Assembly (NCBI GenBank): GCA_018697195.1
Contig: CM031858.1
Coordinates: 92,427,568-92,491,567 of the forward strand
Source: Certhia americana
Taxonomy: Eukaryota; Chordata; Aves; Passeriformes; Certhiidae
Reading direction: 5' to 3'
Length of the DNA: 64,000 bases
Under the pieces are notes generated by a model that saw only the letters and a list, made by a program, of their open reading frames with translations, was not told the origin of the DNA and did no database searches. Each line of letters starts with the position of its first letter. Position 1 is the stretch's first letter. The position numbers and the translations under genes were made by a program. This document shows positions 50,601 to 62,600 of the stretch, in pieces.

Positions 50601-53600
50601 AGCCAATCTACTCTCAAAAGGAGAAAAACCCCAAACTAAACAGCAGCAGCAACAACAACCCAGCCAAAAAAGCAAACCTCAGAGTTGCAGGCTCTAGGAG
50701 AAGAAAACTGCCAGCAAATCATGAGGCTCTCATAGGGTGTTTGGGAAGACAGTGTGATATGAGGGTTCTGTGTACATTGAGTTTGAGGGAGGTAGGTTTG
50801 GAAACTGCCTTCTTCCAATAATTCAAGGTGTGATAGAATTTTAGAATCAAAATATTTTTAGCTGTAGCAGAAATTTGCTTTATTTAGATAGAGAAGTGCT
50901 ACAGGAAATAATGAACCCCAGCTTAAATTAGTCATGCTTTTGGTGGAATTTTAAATAGTGCAGAGCTTCTGAATGCTAACCTTTCATCTGTTCCCTTGCT
51001 GGATAAGGAAGTTTATGGTGGTGCTGTAATGTTGTGAAATGTTTGTAGTAATTTTAAATACCTGCTAAATGAGAACAGTGCTTGTTGGCTGCAGACCAGG
51101 CCTCTACTCTGTGTTGAGAATTGTTTAAGAGTTCTCATTATGTAGTTGTAATTCAGGATTTCCTCTCAATAGAAAAGTATTTTAATGTGGGTGAAAATAA
51201 ATAAGGAACTCTGATGGAATTAGGATTTGATGGCCTGGTTTCCTATCAATAAATGAGACTAGTGATCAGATTCCTGTAAGTCCCTCCATCATCTTCTTTC
51301 ATCTCTTCCACCTCTAGTTTTGTCTAAAACATTGTTAGTTTTTAGCTCTCTGCTGAGAAGAATAAAGTTGCAAATACTAATTCCCCATAAGTTCTATGAA
51401 GATAAGCAGGTGGAAGAGAAAAAGCTCTGTATTAGCACTGTGTGGGTTATAACTCTGTTAGAGCATCCTGCCTTGGCAGCACCCAGCCTGCAGGGGCTGT
51501 CACTCGGTCGGCGGGGTGTCGGGGCTGTGGGCCAGGAGCAGCTGAGGTGGTGGGACTCAGAAGGGTCCCAGGTGTGAATCTGGAGGCCACAGCTTGTGGG
51601 CCTTACTGCTCACTGCTCAGCTTAGTTTCCCAGTGCAGGGGAAGGCAGTCCCACCTTCCTGTCCATAGCTGTACAACGGGTGATGTGTGTTTCTCAGGGT
51701 AAAGAGCTGTAAGAGGGAATTTCACGTGTAACGTGTGAATGCCAGAGATGCAGGAGAAAAAGCAGCGTGCCTCTGGAGAAAGGGCAAGTTCTGGAAAGGA
51801 TAAGAATAACTTGAAGTGTTTCCAAAGAGCAATTTGGACTTCTGGAGTGTTATAGCCAGGGCACCTGAAGCATGTGGGTAACAGTAGTAACAAATGCACT
51901 TCTGATAGGAAGTAATGGTTTTAGGTAATTTTTAACAAAACTTGTTTTGAGATGGATATTGTTTGTAAATTTCTTTTGTCTGGAGAGTGGTAATTGGAAT
52001 GGCAGCAATCTCAAACCATGTTATTTTTTTATTGGAACCTTTCAAATAGTGATGATTTTCAGTTGAGGAGCAATGCTTCAGAAAAGCATGTCTTTTAAAT
52101 GCTGTTTTGCATAGCTCTAAAGGTTAGTCTTCATGATTTGTCTAAACGAGATGTTAAATGTGGGAACTTTGGTTCCTTTTCTGGAGGAACTTCTGCTTAA
52201 AATTACTTCTGTCTTGTTAAAGCCAATTATTTAAAATCACCCCCCTGTAGCTGAAATAAATGGGACTCCAGAATAAATGGTTGCAGCCTGAGGGGAGAGC
52301 TTCAGCCTTGGCTCATTTTAACTGTGCCCATAGTGTTTGTCAGTGATATTGTTCACTCCCCTGTAATTGAATTGCTCTGCCAGGATCGAATGAAAAAGTG
52401 CCCACAGAAATGAAGAGTTTAACAAGGTAACCATGTATACATGGTAATTTCTGTTGTAATATTTGATGTTTGTGACTGTTGAACATTTCAGAGGAGGAAA
52501 GCAAATGATAATTTGAGGGTTTGCTTGAAGTCAAGATTCCAGAGCTGTGTTCGAGCTACCCGAAGAAATAAAATATTCAACCAATTGTTTAAATTGTTTA
52601 AGAGCAAACACTAGGGAAGATCAGCTGCTTTTAAAAGCAGACTTGAATTCAAAAACCTTGAGATGCATGTAGTGTAATACAGTAATCTGTGTCAAAACCT
52701 GTTCAGTCTTATAAGTGAAATACAGTTGGGAAGTCTGGATTTGCACAGATGTGCTATGAAAAATTACAGCAAATCAATAAAGATAGCAAGTTAGTGCATA
52801 TAAATTAAAAGCCCTGCAAGGATGTTTGTCTTGAGAAGTAAATGGTGGTGTTGTAGTGCTGTAGCATAACTTGAAGCAGAGATTAATGCTTAAAAAAAAC
52901 CTCAAAAAATTTTTACAATATAGATTTTGAATTGAAGCTCCTGAAAGATTCCAATTTATTGTCTTTATTGAAACTTACAGGTTAGAGTTACACTGGGGAG
53001 AAAAGGCATCTAAGGGTAAATAAATTTCCTTCTAGAAAAAAATCCTTCTAAACTGGGAATATGGTACAATTTTTATCTTCTTTAAGGACGACAAAAAATT
53101 TAATATAAACCTGTCAGTGTTTAGTAAAGCTACTTCCTATCCCAGCTTCAATGTTTAAAGGTGAAAATAATTATTTTCTTGGAAAGTAATGCAAAGTCCA
53201 GAGAAACGGAAGGGAAATAATTTAAGTAAAAGGAATGCTTCCTAGAATTAATAAAGCTCTTTTTCAAAGGTTTCTTTCATAAGACATAAAACTTAAACCC
53301 AAAGCATACAAAAAAGCACCAAGACTAGCCCCCACCAGTAAAACACAAACAGTAAAACACAAACTTCAAGCAAACCTAAGCTGATCTTCAGGCTAGTGCT
53401 CCATTGTACGTGCATGATATTCTTCCAGTGTATCTTGTAGCACCTTGGAGCTGGGAGCTCACTGCAGTGTTACTGCACACAACTAGCATGAATTTACAAC
53501 TCCACAGGTACTGTGTACTCTGCTCTATATTCAAATCCCGGCTTGTGATACCTAACTTAAATGTGCTCAGAAAGACAGGCTTTGTGGGACAAGTGTTAAG

Positions 53601-56600
53601 TGTAGAGCTTTCTGTGTTTTCAAACCCTTTTGTTTGGAGAAGAGACAGGCAGGTGAATTTGGAAACTTCAACATCTGATGTTCCTTGGACTGTCCTGCAC
53701 ATAGTCTGACAAGGAGGCATCCAGAGGAGGAGCAATTGGCTGTGGTGACATTTTATAGCAGTCAGGAAGCTGCAGAGCTGTGAAAGAAGGGTATGTCATG
53801 GCTGCAGAAGGATGAAACAAAAGTTGTTTTGTGGTGTCCTTTCTTTGAATTTTGTTAGTAAGATGGCTTTGAGAAGAGAACCTGACCTGTGATGTTCTTC
53901 AGGTTTGGCTTTGTCTACTCTTAGATAGCACAGTGGCTGTTGAGCTTAAATCCTAGTTTTGCTAATAACAGTATTTTCAGAACAGTATTTTCAGAAATGC
54001 CCCTCACTTCGAGAATGATTGTCTCTAGCCCTCTGTGCCTTGTAGCACCAAATCTTGCTGGCACCCTTGAACGTGTGATCAAATTGTTGCTGAGGAGGTG
54101 AGCTGCGGTGCTTGCCATTCAGTTATGTGTGTCCCGTGGCAAATAAAGATAACTTCACTTAGTTTAATTGATTCTCAAATATGGATTTTGTATCAGAGCC
54201 AGTGTCACAGCCAAGGAGCCTGCAGCCAGGCAAGCATCACAATTAGCAGATGCAAGATGAGTTTGTGTGCTGCAGTTACCCTCTTTGTGACCAGGGCATG
54301 AACTGTGTGTCATAATTCTTCTAAGTCTTTGGAAATACCAAATCTCTATCATTACGTGGGACACCATTTATGTTCTTAAGCATTTTTAATTCTTAAATTA
54401 AATTTCTGCATTCCCATTTTGCTACCCCAAATGTAAAATTAGCCCAACAGGTTTTTTTTTCCTTATTGCTTACCTGTGTAATGTTCTCCTGCAGACTCTG
54501 TTCCTCTTTTTGGCAGTTTCTTTTTTTAACTTAGGTTTTGTTTTGTTTTATTGTGAATGTGTAGAGGTTTCACGTGGAGGTTTTTATGGCTTGTTTTTTT
54601 TTTTCAGGGTTGGTTTTTTTTTTTTTGGAGTCAGTGAATCAGGAATATCTTTCACATCCGCCCCTGTGAGCTTACCCAAGGCAGATGAACAAAGATCTCT
54701 TGTTGTACGCAGCTTTCTCAACAACTCAGGGCACTGTTAATATTGCCCTGTCAAATCAGTTTATTTCAGAAAGAGAAGCAGCACCTGTCAGGGGAGTACA
54801 GTGTCTGATAAGCCAGGGTGCTTCGGGGGAGCTGGCCAAGCTTCAGACGCCAAGCTTCATTGCCTGCCCCATCACCTGAAAGCTTCTCGTTTTCTACGCT
54901 CCGCACTAACACGTTACACTGGATACAGTCCTGCTCCAAGCAGGCATTTCATGAGGGCTGGGGATTCACTGCAGAACAGCCTGTTAAATTTTAGTTATCC
55001 ATGTCTGAGGTACATGTCAATGTGAGTTGAAAAATATGTTTTGAAGTTCACCTTAGGTTATAGTATCTGGTATGTGCCAACTTTCTTTTTTTAATCAAAT
55101 CACTTCTCAGGGAGTCTGTACTGCCTTTGGTCCGACTCCACACAGTGGCTTGCTAAAATACTCAATCCATTATCTTTCCTGCTTGCTTGGGTTCCTCTTT
55201 GTGCTCATGCTTGTGTGTGTCTTCAGAGGAAGTTGAGTATTTTCCTTTGCAAGAAGAGTACTTCGCAGCATAATTAAACTTGAAATAATATGAAAATTTT
55301 CTCTGGACAGTTGCTGATTAGTAGTTTCCTTGACACTTTAAATCAGGATTCTGTCGTGCTCCAGGAAGCATTGAAGGAGTGGCAACAGTTCAATAATGAA
55401 CAAAACATTAGTCTTGGTTCATCAGGTGTGCTTGTTCCTGTTGCCATGAGGGCTCACACTGAGACTGGGCTTCCTTGGGTCATCCCAACTGTGTCTTCTA
55501 GAGGGGGGAGCATCTTAGAGATGAACGCCACTAACTGATGAATTCCTCTGATTCTACTTTAGAACTGTGAAAAGCATTTGTGGGATTGCACTGTCAGTCA
55601 GGGTGGCTGTCAGTGGCAAAAATGCTTTTAACTCATCCAGCTAAAGTAAAATACACCATGGTGTCAGGATCTCAAAAAAAACCTGCGTAAAGCTGTGCTT
55701 CTGAGGGGCCTTTCCAGTCTTTTTTTTAAAAAAATTTAAAATTTGTTTGTTTGGGGTTGTTTGTTTTGTTTTGTGATGGTTTGTTGGGTTTTTTCTTCCC
55801 TGGTTGACTGCTGTTGGAGTTTGTCTTCAATGTGGTGGGCAAGGAGGCGCCTGCAGCAATGACTTCTCAAAGCACCAGTAGGGAACCTGCTGTTGCAGAT
55901 GTGTGGCTTGTGATGCTTGGGCTTGTCTGATCCATAGGGTTGGGTGTGAAAATCTGCCAATGGATTACAGAGCCTGTAGCATTTGCTGTGTAATGCTAAC
56001 AGATAATCCCTGTGTCTAAGAGAATGCTTTTCTTTAGGTTAATTTATTCAAGGAAACATTCAAACAAAATTAAAAAGAAAAGAAAAAAGAACACCTCAAC
56101 AAAATATCTAAGCCAAACCTGTTAAAAAATACTTGCCTCAAAAAGAAAAAAAACCACCCCTCCCTGATCAAAAATGCCTGTTCTCAGTCCATTCACTTCA
56201 GATTGCTCTGAAACAAACCTACTCTGGCTTTGGTCCAAAATCAATCTATGAATGTGCCAAAAATGTGATAAATGCTAATCAAATGTAATGTAATGAATCA
56301 GCTGTGGCATTTTATTATGGAAATTAAACATCATGCAAAACCTTGCCTAAGGAAAATAAATTGTCAGGGAAAATACTAATTTTCATGTGATAATTAAGTT
56401 TTCTTTTCCTTTCATTTCCATGTCTAAAAACGTTTCAGTTTCACTTTTTATAAAAGGCATTTGGTATGAAAGCCGTTTCAAGCAGGATTTAATTTATGGA
56501 ATTGAAAAGAATCGCCTCTCCCACTTAATTACAGGAAACCAGAACTGATGTAGGGAATGGTGGTGCTGTTTTGAGGGTCAGAAAGATCTAAAAGATTGAA

Positions 56601-59600
56601 AAATCGACCTGCACTTTACCACAACCCTTCTAAGGAATTAGGCTGCTATCCAGTGGTATGATGTCTGTCTTCCTTGCCAGTTCAGGAAGAATCTTGAGTG
56701 TGGATGTATCGTACTGTAATAAAATACTCCTACAACTTGTCCTCTCAGGGAGAGCCTCAGTGGATGGTGGGCTTGCTCTAGGGACATAGTCCTAAGGGAG
56801 AAATGTTAATAATGAAACTGTATTTTTTCTGGGTGGGCCTTGGTGGATTTGCCTTCAAGGTCTTTAGTTTGTGGGTCTGTACTGAATCAAGTGGATCTCT
56901 CTGGCAGACTGTCTGGTGTGATGTGCTCACAAGCGTATGACAAATCCCTTCGTAAACTGCCCAAGCTTTGTCCCATGAGCAACAAATGTCTTCTGCATTT
57001 TCCCCTTTCATAATTTGTCCTTCCCAGTTTCCATCTCATCTTCATTCCCAGCCAGTCATGATCTTTGTTATGCTTGAAACAGTTGCTACTGTTTCATTAC
57101 ATTTGTTTTAGTGCAGCATTTTTCACCACTTTAAAAGTCACAATAAGATCCCTTCTTGGCTGCTGTTTGCTAGCCCAGGCAGGTTAAGTTCTTTGCATTG
57201 ACATGGGTAAAACAGGATCTCCCTTGGTGCCATTTTTCTGTCTGTTTGGTTTGAATTTGCCTTTCCTGAAATGCTTCTACTTTGCACAGTATGTCAGAAA
57301 TGGTCTAATTCTAAGTAAGATCTTACAGAGTAGTATTGAAGAGATGATCCTTACTCTGTCTGAGCACTTCTGTTGGGATTATCTTCATTTTTACATCCTG
57401 AAGTAACATTTGCCTGTTTTGTGGTTGTATCATAACCACTTGTGGTCAGCTGTTACAGATTTTCCTTCTCATTTCCAGCTGGTAAAACTCATAGCTGCAT
57501 GCAGAAGTTTTTATCAGTTTCCAAGCACATGACCCACCACCTTTTTTTCACTGATTTTTTTTCTGTAACTGTTACTCATCAAACCTGTGCGATCTTTTCC
57601 ATAGGTTAGTCCAGTCTCCCTGCCTTGGCAGGGTTTTTCAGCTTGGAGCTGTCATCAAACAGATTTCATCAGTGCAGCTTTACCTTTTGTGTACGTGCTG
57701 CTCATTAAAATACCAGGTCAGATTGGTGTCGCAGTTCATCCTTGACATGACAGTCCCCAGTAATAACCTGTGTTGCAGCTTGACTTTATTCTTTGACACT
57801 ATTAATAACACAGATGTTTTGAGTGGATTTCTTGGGAATATTCCAGGGTACTTAATATTTTATCACTTTCAAATTGCAGTGGACAAAAGCCCCACTATAT
57901 TTAGGAGGGTGTATTCAGTTTTAATAATATTATTTCATTATAAAGTAAATGTATAGTAAAGGTATTCAGTGCAAGAGTATCTATGAAATTGTCTTTTAAT
58001 TAGTCAAATGAAACACTTACTACACCTGTGGTACTGAGTAAGATGACCAATGTCCTGATAGCTCAACAATGTTATGTGCCTCTAGGCAGATGTGTTAACT
58101 CCTGAATTTGGCTGGCAGAAGCAGGGCTAAAAACAGATGTCATATGTAATGTTGGAAAAACCTGAGCGCACTGTATCACCACAAAAGGTGCCGCTTGGCC
58201 ATTTCTGATTAAACTAGCACTGGCATCCACATTAGTTAAGGCTAAGTTTTCAAACCACAGAACCTTGGGCTTATGGTTCTTTTCCCATACTCCAGCTGCA
58301 AGTGTTGTGTACTATTTTTTTTGACACAACACAGCTGATATGTTCTATTTTGTCTTTATCTTGTTTTCATGTCTTCACCTGCTTGATTCAACTAAAGCCT
58401 CAAAACCAAAACACTATCACAGAATATAATCCCTCAGATCATATCTTCCTGTGCAAGTTCTCTTAAAATTTTGAGTCATGAGGCGTCTTGGAGAAATGTG
58501 TTTTCCTTAGTTGAGATATTTGTAAAACTCATGAACTTGAATTCTTTCATCCTTCAGACATCTTACTCTCTGATTCCCTTAAGCACAAAGAGAAGATTCC
58601 ATTCCTCATGTATTGGTTCTTCCATCTTCCTTGTCCTTAGCAGGACGTCACAATTGCTCATGGTCTGGTAATGCACTTGTGCTGTGCCCGTTGGCATCTC
58701 CAGAGGTTTTAGTTGCCACTCTGGTGAGATATAAGCAGTGAATGTGAACAGAGAGAGGGCATCCAAGCTCTCCAGCTAGTTTGTGAATTATTGGAATAGA
58801 GGAAAATATTGAAATAGAAGGAAATGAAGAAGAGAGAAAGCCATCTACTGAGGATTGCAGTACAGCTTACCAGCTGTTCTGGAGCTCTGGTTTCTTTACC
58901 CTATCCAGGAGACATATAACATTTCATGGTAGTTTGCTAGTGCCTGATTATATAAGCACCAGAAAGTTTTATGCGGTTTATAAAACAAGATTTTTCATTG
59001 TAGTATTACATTTTGTATGATTTTTGAACATGACATTTTTGGCATTGTAGAGGAAAATATGTTGAAAATGGACCTTTGTTGCATTCTTCTTTGTTGTATT
59101 ACTTCTGTGTTTCACTGTGACCCCTCTGTTTCATGCTTGATGTAGTTGAGAAGTTGGTTTCTGAAATTCTTCAGCTCTGAGGAAAGGCATTTGGAGGCCT
59201 AGTGTGGCAGTCTAGCTTGGTAGAGTATTTTTGGTCTTCTGTCATACAGATAGAATGCAAGAGAAACTTTCCCAAAAAACCTAATGGTGTAGACCATCAT
59301 CTCTTTAAGCACAGAACAATTTATGTTGACAATGCTACTCTTCTACACTGTAAAGAATCAGTACTTTGAAACAAAGCTGCTGCATGTCCCTGTAGGTTCT
59401 TTGGGTTTAGGTCTGTCAGCAAAGTATGATTGCACAGTGAGTGATGGCTGATTGCATTTGGAGTGCTTAAATATAACTTGGTTTCATTAAAACAGGTGAT
59501 CTGTCACAGCTTGTCCACTATACCTTCACAAAGTCAGTGTTTTGACATTCTCCAGACTGGCATCTGTAAATACCTGGTAAGTACTATTTTGTCTTCTATG

Positions 59601-62600
59601 TTAAAACTTCCTTGTGATAAATTTGCTAACAGTCTCATTAATCTTGAAATCCACTTACCCTATCTATGTATTTCATGTATAATTTCAGCATTTGCAAAAG
59701 CTTTAAACAAGATTTGTGGGAGTTTAAAAAATACATAATAACTGTTGGTATCTAAACTCACATGGGTAATTTTGCTCAGATTGTGAATACTTCAGCTTGT
59801 CTTCAAGGCACTTCATCCATAAATGAAACACTTCTTGGTTTGGTTTGCTTTTCAAAAGAGTGACCAACAGCTTTAGATGAGGTTTTTTACCTCATCTATG
59901 TATGTAAGTATCTAAAGTATGCCAAGAAGATGGAGCCAGATTCTTTGTGGAGCAGTAGGACAGGAGGCAACAGGCAGAAACGGATGCTCAGGAAGTTCCA
60001 CTTAAACATGAAAAAGAACTTCTTTACTGTGTGGGTGAGTGTGCTCTGGAACAGATTGCCCACAGATGATGTGGCATCTCCCTCACTGCAGATACTCAAG
60101 AACTGTCTGGACACAATCCTGTGCCATGTGCTTTATCCTGCTTGAGCAGGAAGGTTGGACCAGGTGACCCCCTATGGTCCCTTCCAGCCTGTCTCATTCT
60201 GTGTGTTTTATAGCCTGTCTTCTAATCCTGAACATGCCTGAGCTGAGGATGGGGATGGCAAAGCCAGCTGCATAACAGAATGGTCAGGGACAGAATCTGC
60301 AGTTCCCTGTGATGCTGCCTGATGAGAAGGAGAATCACAGGGTCTGCCCCTGCCCTTCTGGTCAAGGTAGTTCTGTGATCTAACCAGTGTCTGCCATTGC
60401 CTGCATTGAACCAAACTGAGAAATTACTAGACCAAAGCTTCCATAGGGAGAAGCTTACCTATAACCATAGTCTGGATTTTTAGGGGTGAATGTTGACTTG
60501 GATCAACTTTTTAAAAAGGCTTATGTGTTCTACTGCCCTGTCCCTTTGAGACCAAACCATTAAGTGGGGTTTTTATGGTTGGCAAGGCTGCTGCCCAAGG
60601 TCTCCAGCTGGCTACTGACACCTCTCAGGGAGCAAAGGCACCATGGAGGCAACATCCTAAATGGGAACTTATCTGGCCAGTCTCATCTACTGGATTTGTA
60701 TAAATTGAAATGTCTCTGTTCCTGTCATCTTTCAGACAGGCTGAACTGCACATTCCATCAGTAGTGTTGGCTCAGTTGGTCATCAGGACAGTTCTTTATA
60801 TCTAGATTGCTGCCATTATTTCTTATTTATGGTTGATCAGGAAGAATGTTATTAATTTTAATTATTTGGTGCCTCAGTGTCCTGTAGTATTCAGCAGGTG
60901 ACAGCTGCAGTTCCACCTTCTGTCAGGCAGGACCATCATCATCCTCCTCCTGCCTCTGCATCTGACGGGCACAGGGTCAGCCTGGGACAGCAATCTGTGC
61001 TGGTGGTCTTGAAATACACTCAATGTCTTAGGCTGGAAGGATTTAAAAGTTTCAACTTGTAGTTGTTCTGTATCTCTTACCTCTCATAAGTAATGGTATG
61101 AATTAAATAAATTTCACATTTCTGTAGCTATTACTTTCATTGATCTTTTTTCTAAACATTTCTAAAAGAAACAGCTGACCTTGTTAAAGGAGCTAACTCC
61201 CTCTGTTAGCTTAAAACTGTGTACTTGCAGGTGAGCAAATTAGACTACTCTCAAACTCCTTAAATATTTTTTCAAAGGTAAATGGTGCCACACTAGCAGT
61301 GCATGATTTTTTTATGGCTTTACAAGACAAAAACCTAGGGTACTTACTCAATAGTACTTCAAAATTTAAACTGCTTTCTAATTCACTGCCTCTACAAAAA
61401 CCAGGAGTTTTTTTCTAAATTATTTATCATTTCTATAAAATTCTTACTCAGGATGATGTTCTCCCTTTAAGAACAAAAGAGCATCACCCCACTTTGGGCT
61501 CACCATATATTTCATTAGCTTTGATTTACCTCGGTTCAGAAAGCTCCTGTTGGGTTTCAAAGGAGACTCACCCTGGTGACAATCCAGTAGCAGCTTTCCT
61601 TTCTGTAGCATAAATCAGAGTTTCCTTCTACCTCAGTGACTGCTCACTGCCATTTCAAGACTCAGAAGGCCTTCCCAGTCCCATGATATATGCTTAAAAG
61701 GAAAGACCTGTTCTGTCCAGAAAATTGTTTGCCTGCACTGTCATTCAGAGCAAGGCTCAAAGCAGTGCTGTTTTTTTCAAATATGTTTGAGATGAGTGTT
61801 TGTTTAGATGGGATGGAATGAAGACGTCAATTTAACCTTCTGTTGGTATGAGTGGCAATTTAGTGGGAAAGTGGGATTTGAAAAAATGCAGTGCTCTATA
61901 AAGCTTGAACAGAAATAAAGTAATACATGTCACCATAGGAAAGCTCCAGGTTTGCTTGTATCCCAGAAAAAAAAAATCCTTTGTATAAAGCGATGAACTT
62001 GGGTTGTTGGTTTTTTTGTCTTTTTTTAATACAGGTTGGATTGGTTGTAATACCCGATAGCACAGCTGGATCTGTTCTATGTGCCATAAATAAGCTCTTG
62101 GATCAAGCCTGCATCATAAGTGAAAACCTGCACAGGTTCTTGGCCTCGTGTTGTTACAGTCTTCTGTACTTTCTGCTAACTATAGACAGAGAGGATGCAG
62201 AACATTTACAGAAAAGGTAAAGCTGCTCTTCTTACCATCTGGTCTCTGTCTTTGCAGCCATGAGTATTTAGAGATGTGAAATGAAAGGATAGCCCCCTCC
62301 CCCCAGAGTTTTTTTCCCTGTCTCTCTTTTGCTTACTTCAAATCAGTACTTAGATTTAAGAAAAACACCTGCAAAGTTACCAGGAATTACTTTAAAAAGT
62401 AGTGGAAGAAGGTTTAATCTCAAATTGCTCTACTGGGATGTCAAAACCACCCTGATTTTATTAAGTTGGATATTTATACCTTAATCTTTAACCTTAGCTT
62501 GATTAGATCCATTGAGAAGCACCATGAAAAGGGTTTGGTTTTATGAGTAAGTACTCTTATCTGATGTTTCAATATTAAAACTTCTCAGACATCGTTACAT

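Larger units (their letters stand above)
47832..59495 (+). other. TEX10: TEX10 intron 11 (11.7 kb)
   Basis: It contains a sense CR1 (about 49530-49715), an A-run (about 50477-50497), two perfect 14-bp tandem duplications (53336-53363 and 53967-53994) and a locally GC-rich patch near 51470-51560. No gene is supported. A frame at 55290-55538 looks protein-like for about 30 codons but lacks a splice or homology argument. Confidence 0.65.

Noticed and set aside
57040..57720. Possible old LINE sequence in intron 11
   Set aside because: A few phrases resemble CR1-like repeats, but I could not place a continuous alignment, so it is not annotated.
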